A stretch of 64,000 nt of DNA, taken from contig OZ250185.1 of assembly GCA_965238265.1 (NCBI GenBank), positions 1,612,001 to 1,676,000 of the forward strand. Reading direction: 5' to 3'. Positions 1 through 8,253 of the stretch are shown here, in pieces (the first letter of the stretch is position 1; each line of letters begins with the position of its first letter). The notes beneath the pieces were generated by a model. It saw only the letters and a list, made by a program, of their open reading frames with translations, was not told the origin of the DNA and searched no databases. The DNA comes from JAJDUF01 sp965238265 (lineage in GTDB: Bacteria > Chloroflexota > UBA11872 > UBA12225 > JAJDUF01). The translations under genes and the position numbers were made by a program.

Positions 1-385
1 CATTCGCATTGGCATCGGTGGCCGGCTCGGTGGCGCCGATATGGCGCGCCGGTTGACGGAGATCGAAGGCAAGGTGCCGCTGCACACCCTGCGCGCTGAC
101 ATTGATTACGGCCGCGCCGAAGCGCTGACGACTGCCGGGCGTGTGGGCGTGAAGGTCTGGATTTATCGGGGCGATAAGCTCCTCGAGGGCCGCAGCGATA
201 TGGACTATGACGACACCTGGGAGCTACGCCGTGATCGGCTCCGTGAGCGCGAGCGCGCCAGAGCCGCGGCCCAGCGGCGCCGCGAGGCCGCGCAACCCGC
301 GGCGGCGGCGGCGTCTCGCGAAGCTGCCCCGCCCACCGGAGCGACGGAGACGGCGGCGGACGAGGCCGAGGCCGAGGCCGAGTGA
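1..385 (+). CDS. rpsC: 30S ribosomal protein S3, C-terminal part
   Basis: The window opens inside this gene; the reading frame is open from base 2. S3 sits at the mRNA entry side of the small subunit. The visible part contains the characteristic S3 C-terminal motif GRLGGADMARR followed by VPLHTLRADIDYG, then an Ala/Arg/Glu-rich tail of about 45 residues that goes beyond the usual S3 end. The N-terminal KH domain lies outside the window. It precedes rplP by about 60 bases, which is the normal rpsC-rplP order. Confidence 0.96.
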   Translation, partial: IRIGIGGRLGGADMARRLTEIEGKVPLHTLRADIDYGRAEALTTAGRVGVKVWIYRGDKLLEGRSDMDYDDTWELRRDRLRERERARAAAQRRREAAQPAAAAASREAAPPTGATETAADEAEAEAE

Positions 386-445
386 GGTTGCGCGCGTGCG
401 CCGGTCGTGGCGCTCGGCGGACTGTGCCCTAGTGGGAGTGTGACG

Positions 446-994
446 ATGTTGATGCCTAAGCGGGTCAAGTTCCGCAAAATGCACCGCGGTCACCGCCGCG
501 GCCGTGCCCGCCGGGGTAACACGGTAGCGTATGGGGAGTATGGCCTCCAGGCACTGGGGCCATGCTGGTTGACCAGCCGGCAGATCGAGGCGGCCCGCCG
601 GGCGATCACGCACCACATTCGGCGCGGCGGCAAGGTTTGGATCCGGGTGTTTCCCGACAAGTCACTCACCGCGAAGCCGGCGGAAACGCGCATGGGCGGG
701 GGCAAGGGCAATCCCGAGTATTGGGTCGCGAGCGTCCAACCGGAGCGGATGTTGTTTGAGCTGGCCGGGGTCCCGGAAGCGCTGGCCCGCGAAGCGATGC
801 TGCGCGCCTCACACAAGCTCCCGATTGCCGCCCGCTTTGTGGTTGGCGCGCGGGCCGGAGAGGCCGAGTTCGCGATACTGGGCCAGCGGATGGCTGCACA
901 GGCCGCGGCCGAGGATGCGGCGGCGGCAGCAGCGGAGGAAGCAGCGGCGGCTGCTGCTGCGCTGGAAGCTGAGAGCGTTGAGAGCGTAGAGTAA
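446..994 (+). CDS. rplP: 50S ribosomal protein L16
   Basis: L16 is a large-subunit protein near the peptidyl-transferase centre. The sequence starts MLMPKRVKFRKMHRG, matching the family N-terminus, and contains GGGKGNPEYWVA, typical of L16. The ATG at 446 is chosen because GGGAG lies just upstream and the family begins here; the frame is open further upstream without L16 similarity. The protein is 182 residues, about 45 longer than usual, with an extension made almost wholly of Ala and Glu. It is directly followed by rpmC. Confidence 0.96.
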   Translation: MLMPKRVKFRKMHRGHRRGRARRGNTVAYGEYGLQALGPCWLTSRQIEAARRAITHHIRRGGKVWIRVFPDKSLTAKPAETRMGGGKGNPEYWVASVQPERMLFELAGVPEALAREAMLRASHKLPIAARFVVGARAGEAEFAILGQRMAAQAAAEDAAAAAAEEAAAAAAALEAESVESVE

Positions 995-997
995 GTG

Positions 998-1204
998 ATG
1001 GACGTGAGCGAGCTGCGTGCCATGAGTGATGCGGACCTGCGGGAGCAGTTCGCAGAGAGCAAGCGCGAGCTATTCAATCTGCGTATGCAGCTGGCAGCAC
1101 GGCAGCTTGAGAACTTTCGCCGCATCCGGGAGGTGCGGCGGGACGTGGCCCGTGTTCTGACCGTGCTCGGCGAGCGAAGCCGTGCCGGTGGCACGCAGAG
1201 CTAA
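998..1204 (+). CDS. rpmC: 50S ribosomal protein L29
   Basis: L29 binds 23S rRNA near the polypeptide exit tunnel. The 68-residue product has the helical hairpin of the family: MDVSELRAMSDADLREQ, then ELFNLRMQLAARQLEN and a basic RRIREVRRDVARVLTV segment. A GTG at 995 directly follows the rplP stop codon and could also start translation; the ATG at 998 is preferred because the family begins with an MK/MD-type residue pair. It lies between rplP and rpsQ as expected. Confidence 0.94.
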   Translation: MDVSELRAMSDADLREQFAESKRELFNLRMQLAARQLENFRRIREVRRDVARVLTVLGERSRAGGTQS

Positions 1205-1264
1205 AGTGTGTTGGATGTCGTCAGCGCCGTAGCCTGGTGAACGCTGGGGTGATGAGGAGTAGAC

Positions 1265-1636
1265 GTGGTAAGAGGTCGGCGCAGAGTGTTTGAGGGGCGC
1301 GTGACGAGCGACCGCATGGACAAGACCATCATGGTGGAGGTCCAGACGCTCCGCCGGCACCCGCGCTATGAACGGGTAGTGCGGCGGCGGAAGCGTTTCA
1401 TGGCGCACGACGAGGAGAACACGTGCCGCGTGGGTGACCTCGTCCGCATCGAGGAGTCGCGGCCGTTGAGCCGGCGCAAGCGCTGGCGGCTGATTGAAGT
1501 CCTCACGCAGGCCGGTCAGCGGCGCGGTGCCGTCAAGCCGCCCGCAGCGGTTGAAACTGAGATGGTGCCTCCCGTTGCCGAGGAGCCGGTTGCGGTGGCT
1601 GAGACCGCTGCCGAGGAGTTGGAGACGCCGGCATGA
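1265..1636 (+). CDS. rpsQ: 30S ribosomal protein S17
   Basis: S17 is a primary 16S rRNA-binding protein with an OB fold. The core RRVFEGRVTSDRMDKTIMVEV and the later RPLSRRKRWRLIEVL match the family. The start is a GTG preceded by GAGGAG. The product is 123 residues against about 85 usually; the extra 38 residues form a Pro/Val/Glu/Ala tail, in line with similar tails on other proteins of this operon. The stop codon overlaps the ATG of rplN. Confidence 0.95.
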   Translation: MVRGRRRVFEGRVTSDRMDKTIMVEVQTLRRHPRYERVVRRRKRFMAHDEENTCRVGDLVRIEESRPLSRRKRWRLIEVLTQAGQRRGAVKPPAAVETEMVPPVAEEPVAVAETAAEELETPA

Positions 1637-2007
1637 TCCAGAAAGAGTCTCGGCTGCGGGTCGCTGACAACACGGGCGCCAGAGAGGTGCTGTGCATCCG
1701 GGTGCCGAAAGGGATGAACCGTCGGTACGGACACGTCGGCGATGAGATCGTGGCCTCGGTCAAAGATTCGACACCCCAGGCCATCCCCGCGGCGCGCAAA
1801 GGTACCGTGGTGCGGGCGGTGGTCGTGCGTGTGGTGAAGGAATACCGGCGACCGGACGGCTCGTACATCAAGTTCGATGACAATGCGGCCGTGCTGCTCA
1901 ACGCGCAAGGAGTACCGCTCGGCACACGGGTATTCGGGCCGGTAGGGCGGGAGTTGCGCGACAAGGGCTTTATGCGGATTGTATCGCTGGCGCCCGAGGT
2001 GCTCTAG
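1633..2007 (+). CDS. rplN: 50S ribosomal protein L14
   Basis: L14 lies at the subunit interface and is one of the most conserved ribosomal proteins. MIQKESRLRVADNTGARE is the standard N-terminus and VFGPVGRELRDKGFMRIVS the standard C-terminus; the length of 124 residues is normal. Its ATG overlaps the rpsQ stop (ATGA), suggesting translational coupling. Confidence 0.97.
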   Translation: MIQKESRLRVADNTGAREVLCIRVPKGMNRRYGHVGDEIVASVKDSTPQAIPAARKGTVVRAVVVRVVKEYRRPDGSYIKFDDNAAVLLNAQGVPLGTRVFGPVGRELRDKGFMRIVSLAPEVL

Positions 2008-2048
2008 CGGCGTAGCTTCCGGAATACCGATCAGAGAAGGCAAAGAGC

Positions 2049-2423
2049 GTGGCTGCAAGAATCCGCAAGAGCGATACCATCGAAGTGTTGTCCGGCCGTG
2101 ATCGCGGGAAACGGGGGACAGTGGAGCGCGTCATTCCCCGGGAGGGGCGCGTTGTCGTCGAGGGAATCAATATCCGCAAGCGCCATACGCGGGCACGGCG
2201 CCCGGGCGCTCCGCAGGGGATCATCGAGTTCCCGGCGCCGTTGCATGTCTCGAACGTGGCGGTCGTCTGTGAATCATGCGACCGACCGGTGCGGGTTGGC
2301 TTCCGGTTTCTCGCCGATGGCAGCAAAGTGCGCTTCTGTCGTCGCTGCGACGAAGTGATCGCTACGGTCGAGGCCCGACCGCGCGGCGCGGCGGAGCCGA
2401 CTGACGCGGAGGCATCAGCGTAG
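2049..2423 (+). CDS. rplX: 50S ribosomal protein L24
   Basis: L24 initiates large-subunit assembly. The KOW motif is visible near the N-terminus (DTIEVLSGRDRGKRGTVERV). A four-cysteine zinc-knuckle pattern follows (CESC near residue 77 and CRRC near residue 99), as found in many bacterial L24 proteins. The start is GTG, preceded by AGAAGGCAAAG. A tail of about 15 residues extends past the usual end. Confidence 0.95.
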   Translation: MAARIRKSDTIEVLSGRDRGKRGTVERVIPREGRVVVEGINIRKRHTRARRPGAPQGIIEFPAPLHVSNVAVVCESCDRPVRVGFRFLADGSKVRFCRRCDEVIATVEARPRGAAEPTDAEASA

Positions 2424-2469
2424 CTGCTGCTGGCGGTCGGCAACGACGCCGGTAGCGAGGAGATCGTGC

Positions 2470-3036
2470 ATGGCACCAAGACTGCTGGAGCGCTACCAAA
2501 CCGACATTCGCCCGCACATGGTGGAGCGTTTCGGCTATAAGAACACGATGCAAGCGCCAACCCTGGAAAAGATCGTGGTCAACGTCGGCTTGGGTGAAGC
2601 GATTCAGGACGCTCGCGCACTCGACGCGGCGACCAACGACATCAGCGTGATGACCGGCCAGAAACCGGTGATCACGCGCGCGAAGCGCTCGGTCGCGGCG
2701 TTCAAGGTGCGGGAAGGCATGCCTATCGGCGCGATGGTGACCTTGCGGGGCCGGCGCATGTGGGACTTTCTGGATCGGCTCATTAGCATCGCCCTGCCGC
2801 GCGTCCGCGACTTCCAGGGTGTTTCCCCGGATTCCTTCGATGGGCGGGGGAACTATACGCTGGGCCTGCGCGAGCAGCTGGTGTTTCCGGAGATTGACTA
2901 CGACAGCATTGACAAAGTGCGCGGCTTCGAGGTGAACGTGGTCACGACGGCGAGGACAGACGAGGAGGGACAGGAGCTGCTGCGGCAGTTCGGGATGCCG
3001 TTTCGCAGCAGCGGGGTGGAGCCTTTCGGGTTTTAG
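2470..3036 (+). CDS. rplE: 50S ribosomal protein L5
   Basis: L5 forms part of the central protuberance and binds 5S rRNA. Family landmarks are KIVVNVGLGEA, the segment TGQKPVITRAKRSVAAFKVR and the C-terminal TTARTDEEGQELLRQFGMPF. The 188-residue length is normal. The ATG at 2470 has a GCGAGGAGAT ribosome-binding site. The order rplX-rplE-rpsN is standard. Confidence 0.97.
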   Translation: MAPRLLERYQTDIRPHMVERFGYKNTMQAPTLEKIVVNVGLGEAIQDARALDAATNDISVMTGQKPVITRAKRSVAAFKVREGMPIGAMVTLRGRRMWDFLDRLISIALPRVRDFQGVSPDSFDGRGNYTLGLREQLVFPEIDYDSIDKVRGFEVNVVTTARTDEEGQELLRQFGMPFRSSGVEPFGF

Positions 3037-3098
3037 CGGCTCGGAGCTGCACCGCCCGGCCCTCATCCTGACGAGCACTGTCGGAGGTAGAGCGGAAT

Positions 3099-3284
3099 AT
3101 GGCGAGAAAAGCCAAGATCGAGAAGTGGAAGCGGCCACCCAAGTACGCGGTGCAGCACCGCAACCGCTGCCGGTTGTGCGGCCGGCCGCGCGGGTACATG
3201 CGGAAATTCGGCCTGTGCCGCATCTGCTTCCGTGAAAACGCGCTCGAAGGCAAGTTGCCCGGCGTGAAGAAGTCCAGCTGGTAA
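3099..3284 (+). CDS. rpsN: 30S ribosomal protein S14, zinc-binding type (type Z)
   Basis: This is the short, 61-residue zinc form of S14, needed for late small-subunit assembly. Two CxxC pairs are visible (CRLC near residue 24 and CRIC near residue 40), separated by the family segment GRPRGYMRKFGL, and the end GVKKSSW is typical. An AGCGGAATATGG context with upstream GGAGG supports the start. The zinc form is usual in Chloroflexota, Actinobacteria and Firmicutes. Confidence 0.97.
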   Translation: MARKAKIEKWKRPPKYAVQHRNRCRLCGRPRGYMRKFGLCRICFRENALEGKLPGVKKSSW

Positions 3285-3318
3285 GGAACGCCCCCGGCCA
3301 TAAGGAGTACTGAGCCGT

Positions 3319-3717
3319 ATGATGATGACTGATCCTGTGGCTGATATGCTCACGCGGCTGCGGAATGCCTCGATGGCGGGCAATCTGATGACCGCTATCC
3401 CGGCATCACGTCTCAAGATTGCCATGTCCCGCATTCTGAAGGAGACGGGCTTTGTGGAAGGTTTTGAGCTTGAAGGGGAGCCGCCCCACCGGAATATCGT
3501 GGTGCATCTGAAGTACCTGGATAGCAGCGAGCCGGTGCTGGCGGGCCTGAAACGGGTGAGCAAGCCCAGCCGGCGGGTGTATCGCGGCTACAAAGACATC
3601 CCCCGCGTGCTCGGCGGCTTGGGAGTCGTGGTTATGTCCACGTCGCGGGGCCTGATGACCGGGCGCGAAGCCTTCCGGCGCCATCTGGGCGGCGAGGTCC
3701 TGGCGTACGTGTGGTAG
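3319..3717 (+). CDS. rpsH: 30S ribosomal protein S8
   Basis: S8 is a primary 16S rRNA-binding protein and a known translational autoregulator of this operon in other bacteria. MTDPVADMLTRLRNAS at the N-terminus and VMSTSRGLMTGREA near the C-terminus are diagnostic. The gene opens with three consecutive ATG codons (3319, 3322, 3325); any could be used. AAGGAG lies upstream. The length of 132 residues is normal. Confidence 0.97.
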   Translation: MMMTDPVADMLTRLRNASMAGNLMTAIPASRLKIAMSRILKETGFVEGFELEGEPPHRNIVVHLKYLDSSEPVLAGLKRVSKPSRRVYRGYKDIPRVLGGLGVVVMSTSRGLMTGREAFRRHLGGEVLAYVW

Positions 3718-3736
3718 GTGTGAGGAGAGTCGGCGC

Positions 3737-4282
3737 ATGTCTCGTATTGGTCGTCAGCCCATCCCGATCCCGGCAAATGTGACGGTGGACATCTCCGGTC
3801 AAGCGGTCCAGGTCCGCGGGCCACGTGGCACGCTGGGGCGGGAACTGGCCGTGCCCATCGTCGCCTCGCTCGAAGATGGTCGGGTCGTCGTGCGGCGCCC
3901 CAGCGATCAGCGCGCGCATCGTGCCCTGCATGGCCTCTCCCGGACCCTCGTGGCCAATATGGTCGAAGGCGTGACCAGCGGGTTCAGAAAGACGCTGGAG
4001 CTTGTGGGCACCGGGTATCGGGTGCAAGAAGCCGGCCAGGGGATTGTGTTGCAGCTGGGGTTTTCGCACCCGGTAGAGCTTGATCCGCCGCCGGGCATCG
4101 CCTTTAGTGTTGCTTCGACCACGCGCTTTTCGATAGAAGGCATTGACAAGGAATTGGTCGGCGAGACCGCTGCGCGGATACGGCGCATTCGTCCACCAGA
4201 GCCGTATAAGGGCAAGGGCATCCGCTACGCTGGCGAATACGTGCGTCGCAAGCCGGGCAAGGCCGCGCGGGCAGCCGAGTAG
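3737..4282 (+). CDS. rplF: 50S ribosomal protein L6
   Basis: L6 is a two-domain large-subunit protein near the factor-binding site. SRIGRQPIPIPANV starts the protein, and the C-terminal signature PEPYKGKGIRYAGEYVRRK followed by GKA is intact. The 181-residue length is normal. GTGAGGAGAG lies upstream of the ATG. It lies between rpsH and rplR as expected. Confidence 0.97.
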   Translation: MSRIGRQPIPIPANVTVDISGQAVQVRGPRGTLGRELAVPIVASLEDGRVVVRRPSDQRAHRALHGLSRTLVANMVEGVTSGFRKTLELVGTGYRVQEAGQGIVLQLGFSHPVELDPPPGIAFSVASTTRFSIEGIDKELVGETAARIRRIRPPEPYKGKGIRYAGEYVRRKPGKAARAAE

Positions 4283-4307
4283 GGCCGAGCGAACAAGGTG
4301 AGAAGTG

Positions 4308-4676
4308 ATGGCTAGATCCAAGACGCGCGGCGAGGCGCGCAGACGACGCCACCGGCGAGTGCGCCGCAACCTTGCGGGTGTCGCCGCGCGCCCCCGGCTG
4401 AATGTCTTTCGCAGCCACCGGCATATCTACGCCCAGGTGATTGACGACGAGCGCGGCCATACATTGGCAGCGGCCAGCACCCTGGACCCAACCATTCGCA
4501 ACAACGGGGCGGACCAGAGCAAGACTGACGATGCGGTCCAGGTCGGCCAGCTGGTTGCAGAGCGTGCTCTCGCCGGTGGTGTTCGGTCTGTAGTGTTTGA
4601 CCGCGGTGGCTACCTTTACCACGGCCGTATCAAGCGGCTGGCTGAGGCAGCCCGCGCGGCCGGCTTGACGTTCTAG
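4308..4676 (+). CDS. rplR: 50S ribosomal protein L18
   Basis: L18 binds 5S rRNA. The pattern RPRLNVFRSHRHIYAQVID and the end VVFDRGGYLYHGRIKRLAE are characteristic. The ATG at 4308 is chosen over the GTG at 4305 because AAGGTGAG stands at a good distance from it. The product is 122 residues. Unlike the rest of the operon, a gap of about 100 bases follows before rpsE. Confidence 0.96.
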   Translation: MARSKTRGEARRRRHRRVRRNLAGVAARPRLNVFRSHRHIYAQVIDDERGHTLAAASTLDPTIRNNGADQSKTDDAVQVGQLVAERALAGGVRSVVFDRGGYLYHGRIKRLAEAARAAGLTF

Positions 4677-4699
4677 GTGAAGCAGCTTGTGGGTACGGT

Positions 4700-4731
4700 G
4701 CCGGGGGGGCGCCAGGGGGCGCGTCCCCGGC
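4700..4731 (+). promoter_or_regulatory. GC-rich hairpin in the rplR-rpsE spacer
   Basis: The spacer of about 100 bases carries a stem of GCCGGGG (4700-4706) pairing with CCCCGGC (4725-4731), with a G-rich loop. The other spacers in this operon are at most about 60 bases until secY. An attenuator, a processing site or a protein-binding site are all possible; no U-tract follows, so it is not a standard terminator. The function is not established. Confidence 0.35.
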
Positions 4732-4780
4732 GGTATGCTGACGAAGGAGCCGCGCAGCGGCAGTGGAGAGCTAGGATAAC

Positions 4781-5296
4781 ATGACCAGAAGCCTATCGAG
4801 TATCAATCCGGGTCAGTTCGATAACCTACGCGAGCGCGTCGTGTCGCTCAACCGCGTGGCGAAGGTGGTCCGCGGTGGACGCCGCTTCAGCTTTAGCGCC
4901 GTCGTGGTCGTGGGTGACGAATCCGGCCATGTCGGTGTGGGCGTCGGCAAAGCTCGTGAGACGGCCGAAGCCATCCGCAAGGGCGTTGAGCGCGCGAAGA
5001 AGAATATGTTTCTGGTGCCGCTCAAGGGCACGACGATTCCGCATCCCATCGAGCGGCGGTTCAGTGCTGCCCGGGTGATGCTCAAGCCGGCCGGGCCTGG
5101 TACCGGCGTGATCGCCGGTGGCGCGGTGCGGGCGGTCGTAGAAGCCGCCGGGATACGGGACGTGCTGACCAAATCGCTCGGTTCGGATAACGCCATTAAC
5201 GTGGTCAAGGCCACGGAGGCGGCCCTGCGGGAGCTGGTCACGCCCGAGGAAGTGGCCCGCAAGCGTGGCATCGCGGTAGCAGACTTGGAAGGCTAA
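4781..5296 (+). CDS. rpsE: 30S ribosomal protein S5
   Basis: S5 shapes decoding accuracy and has helicase-like contacts with mRNA. The double-stranded-RNA-binding-like half contains VVGDESGHVGVGVGKARE, and the C-terminal half contains GTGVIAGGAVRAVVEAAGI, both diagnostic. The product is 171 residues, normal for the family. The start is ATG with an upstream GGAGAGCTAGGATAAC context. Confidence 0.97.
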   Translation: MTRSLSSINPGQFDNLRERVVSLNRVAKVVRGGRRFSFSAVVVVGDESGHVGVGVGKARETAEAIRKGVERAKKNMFLVPLKGTTIPHPIERRFSAARVMLKPAGPGTGVIAGGAVRAVVEAAGIRDVLTKSLGSDNAINVVKATEAALRELVTPEEVARKRGIAVADLEG

Positions 5297-5316
5297 TCCA
5301 CTGAAGGCAGACGCTC

Positions 5317-5538
5317 ATGAGTGCCAAACTACGCATCACCTACACGAAGAGCAGCATCGGTTGTAGCAAGCGGCAGAAAGAAACGGTCCGCTCGCTGGGT
5401 CTCCGCCGCTTGCGCCAGAGCGTGATCCGGCCGGATAATCCGGCGGTGCGTGGCATGGTGCATCACGTGCGCCACCTGGTGCAGGTCGAGCCGTGGGCCG
5501 ATCCGGCCGGTGGCGCGACCAAGGAAGAGTGCAGATGA
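5317..5538 (+). CDS. rpmD: 50S ribosomal protein L30
   Basis: A 73-residue protein with the L30 ferredoxin-like core: LRITYTKSSIGCSKRQKETV followed by LGLRRLRQSVIRPD and the pattern IRGMVHHV (here VRGMVHHV). It lies between rpsE and rplO as usual. About 12 residues extend beyond the common end. The stop codon overlaps the start of rplO (ATGA). Confidence 0.95.
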   Translation: MSAKLRITYTKSSIGCSKRQKETVRSLGLRRLRQSVIRPDNPAVRGMVHHVRHLVQVEPWADPAGGATKEECR

Positions 5539-6026
5539 AACTCCACAAGTTACGCCCGCCCGCTGGCGCGCGCCGCACGCGCCGCCGCGTCGCCCGCGGA
5601 CATGGCTCCGGGCGGGTGAAGACCGCCGGGCGGGGCAGCAACGGCCAAGCCTCCCGCGCCGGATTTCGCCGCCGGTGGGCCTTTGAAGGTGGCCAAACGC
5701 CGTTTACGCGGCGGCTGCCGAAGCGCCGCGGGTTCAAGAACCCCACGCGCGTTGCCTACGAGGTGCTTAACGTCGGATTGCTGCACGAGCACTTCGCAGC
5801 AGAGACCGATATAACCCTGGAGCTACTCACCGCGCGCGGGCTGATTCGCCAGCGGGCGGCCCACCGGCCGCTCAAAATCCTGGGCGATGGCACGCTCGGC
5901 AAGCCGCTCACCGTCCATGCGCACCGCTTTTCGGCGAGCGCACGGGCCGCGATTGAGGCGGTCGGTGGGACGGTGGTGCTCGTTGGGTCGGAAGAGCCGG
6001 CCGTCGCGGCTGCTCCCCCGGTGTAG
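5535..6026 (+). CDS. rplO: 50S ribosomal protein L15
   Basis: L15 binds 23S rRNA early in assembly. MKLHKLRPPAGAR begins the protein and the family segment RRVARGHGSGRVKTAGRG follows; FEGGQTPFTRRLPKRRGF is the other hallmark. The ATG at 5535 is chosen since it overlaps the rpmD stop, has AAGGAAGA upstream, and matches the family N-terminus; the frame is open upstream. The product is 163 residues. Confidence 0.96.
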   Translation: MKLHKLRPPAGARRTRRRVARGHGSGRVKTAGRGSNGQASRAGFRRRWAFEGGQTPFTRRLPKRRGFKNPTRVAYEVLNVGLLHEHFAAETDITLELLTARGLIRQRAAHRPLKILGDGTLGKPLTVHAHRFSASARAAIEAVGGTVVLVGSEEPAVAAAPPV

Positions 6027-6140
6027 ACTGAGCCGTACTTCCCGCCATCGCCCCGGGACTGCCAGCGGTCGGTGGCCGACGAAACCTGACGAGCGTGCGT
6101 TCCTCATGTGCGATTGCTCTAACGCGAGGAAGGACGGCCG

Positions 6141-7478
6141 ATGCTTGATGCCGTAATCCGCGCCTTTCGACTCCCGGACCTGCGCCAGCGGCTCCTGTTT
6201 ACGCTGGTGATGTTGGGGCTGTTTCGGCTGATTGCCCACATCCCCGTGCCCGGTGTCCAGCCCGATGCCGTCAAGGCCATCTTCGAGCAACAGGCACTGC
6301 TCGGCATGCTCGATATGTTCTCCGGTGGGGCCATGGCGAGCTTCTCTATCGCGGCGATGGGCGTCTACCCCTACATCACCGCGACCATCATCATGCAGCT
6401 GCTGCAGCCCGTCTTCCCGCAGTTGCGGGAGCTGGCGCGGGAAGGCGAAGCCGGACGGCTGAGAATCGCCCAATATACCCGGCTGCTCACGGTGCCGCTG
6501 GCAGCCCTGCAAGCCTACGCACAGGGTCAGCTGCTCCGCAACGCCGGTACGTCCGTGCAAGTGCTGCAAGACTTCGACCTCTTCAACCGCGAGACCTTTC
6601 TGCCGACGCTGTCCATTATCTGTACGCTCACGGCCGGTACGATGTTCCTGGTGTGGATCGGCGAATTGATTACGGAGAAAGGCATCGGTAATGGAGTCTC
6701 GATCATCATTTTCGGCGGTATCGTCGGACGGCTGCCGGATACCATTGGCCGGACCGTCGTGGGTGAAGTAGACCTCGGGGCCGGGCTGGCGCGGTTGGCG
6801 GTGCTGGCCGGACTCGCGCTGGTGATGATCGGGGCGATTGTGTACATGAACGAAGGGCAGCGGCGCATCCAAGTGCAGTACGCCAAGCGCATTCGTGGCA
6901 ATCGGATCTATGGCGGGACTTCTACCTACATCCCCTTGCGCGTGAACTCGGCCGGGATGATTCCCCTCATCTTCGCCACTTCCATCATGCTCCTGCCGGG
7001 GACCATTGCTACCTACCTCCAGAGCGTGCCGGGGCCGCTCGGCACGCTCTCGGATTGGACGCTGCTCGTGCTGGATGCCAACAGTCCGGGCTACTGGGGC
7101 GCGTATTTTGTGCTCGTCGTCGCCTTCACGTTCTTTTACACCGACGTGATGTTCAGTCAACAGAACCTCCCCGAAAACCTGCAGAAGCAGGGGGGGTTCA
7201 TTCCCGGCATCCGGGCGGGACGTTCGACCGCCGATTACCTGACGGGGGTCGTGCGTCATATCACGCTCGGCGGCGCGCTGTTTCTCGGCATCCTCGCTAT
7301 CCTCCCGTATCTAGCGGGCCAGGTCTTTTCCCTCAGCAGTCCGGCAGCGCCCCAATCGGGCTTCACGCTGACGCTCAGTACCGCCGGTATGCTCATCGTC
7401 GTGGGGGTGATTCTCGATACCATGAAGCAGCTGGAAGCGCAGCTGATGATGCGTGACTACGAGGGCTTCATCCCGTGA
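6141..7478 (+). CDS. secY: Protein translocase subunit SecY
   Basis: SecY forms the protein-conducting channel in the cytoplasmic membrane together with SecE and SecG, driven by SecA (encoded at 39450-42212). The 445-residue product shows about ten hydrophobic segments, the plug-region pattern MFSGGAMASFSIAAMGVYPYI and the cytoplasmic loop segment VQYAKRIRGNRIYGG, both SecY signatures. AGGAAGGACGGCCG precedes the ATG. A spacer of 114 bases separates it from rplO. Its stop codon overlaps the GTG start of adk. Confidence 0.97.
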   Translation: MLDAVIRAFRLPDLRQRLLFTLVMLGLFRLIAHIPVPGVQPDAVKAIFEQQALLGMLDMFSGGAMASFSIAAMGVYPYITATIIMQLLQPVFPQLRELAREGEAGRLRIAQYTRLLTVPLAALQAYAQGQLLRNAGTSVQVLQDFDLFNRETFLPTLSIICTLTAGTMFLVWIGELITEKGIGNGVSIIIFGGIVGRLPDTIGRTVVGEVDLGAGLARLAVLAGLALVMIGAIVYMNEGQRRIQVQYAKRIRGNRIYGGTSTYIPLRVNSAGMIPLIFATSIMLLPGTIATYLQSVPGPLGTLSDWTLLVLDANSPGYWGAYFVLVVAFTFFYTDVMFSQQNLPENLQKQGGFIPGIRAGRSTADYLTGVVRHITLGGALFLGILAILPYLAGQVFSLSSPAAPQSGFTLTLSTAGMLIVVGVILDTMKQLEAQLMMRDYEGFIP

Positions 7479-8203
7479 CGACCGCCCAAAGCTGCACGGA
7501 TGGGAGGAGGGATGGTGCGCCTTTGGCCGGCCAGATCGTCATTCTGCTTGGCCCGCCCGGCTCAGGCAAAGGCACGCAGGCACACCGGTTGGCAGCAGAA
7601 GGGAAGCTGTGGTACTTGGCGAGCGGTGAGCTTTTCCGGCGAGCGATTGCCAGTGGAGACGGGGTGGGGCAGCGGGCCCGTCAGTATGTCGAGCGTGGTC
7701 TGCTCGTCCCCGACAATGTGACCGTGGACGTCGTGATGAGCCACCTCGCGGAGCCGGAGGCCGCGGCTGGGGTGATCCTGGATGGGTTTCCGCGGAGCCG
7801 GCCGCAGGCGGAAGCGCTCGATGCAGCCCTCAAGGGCCGCAATCAGCGCATTGATCACGTCCTGTACTTGAACGTGCCCCTGAATGTCTTGGAGGCGCGG
7901 CTCGTCGGGCGCTGGCTATGCCGCAGCTGCACGGCCGTCTATCACGATGTCAGCCAGCCGCCGCGCGAGGCGGGAGTCTGCGACGTCTGTGGCGGCGAGC
8001 TGTACCAGCGCGTGGACGACCGGCCGGAGACGATTGCCCGGCGGCTGGAGGCCTACACGCAGACAACGGTGCCGCTCATTGCCTACTATCAGCAGCAGGG
8101 AGTCTTGCGGGAGATGGATGGCAATGGACCTATCGAGGCCGTCACCGTGGCGCTCATCAGGGACATGGAGGTGGCCCCCACCTCCGGCGGGAGCAACGCT
8201 TGA
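7475..8203 (+). CDS. adk: Adenylate kinase
   Basis: Adenylate kinase interconverts ATP plus AMP and two ADP. The P-loop GPPGSGKGTQA lies near residue 26, the AMP-binding DGFPRSRPQAEAL near residue 107, and the LID domain carries a four-cysteine zinc site (CRSC near residue 149 and CDVC near residue 169) followed by QRVDDRPETI. The GTG at 7475 overlaps the secY stop. A TTG at 7523 preceded by GGAGGAGGG would give a shorter N-terminus closer to the usual adk start and may be the true one. map, which often follows adk, is not here. Confidence 0.95.
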   Translation: MTTAQSCTDGRRDGAPLAGQIVILLGPPGSGKGTQAHRLAAEGKLWYLASGELFRRAIASGDGVGQRARQYVERGLLVPDNVTVDVVMSHLAEPEAAAGVILDGFPRSRPQAEALDAALKGRNQRIDHVLYLNVPLNVLEARLVGRWLCRSCTAVYHDVSQPPREAGVCDVCGGELYQRVDDRPETIARRLEAYTQTTVPLIAYYQQQGVLREMDGNGPIEAVTVALIRDMEVAPTSGGSNA

Positions 8204-8253
8204 CTCTGATGTCTGCCAGCGAGGGCTACACGCCCCAGCCGAGGGCACAGCGC

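Noticed and set aside
5823..7259. A 478-residue minus-strand open frame opposite rplO and secY
   Set aside because: It covers well-identified genes and has no recognisable domain; GC-rich DNA yields such antisense frames.
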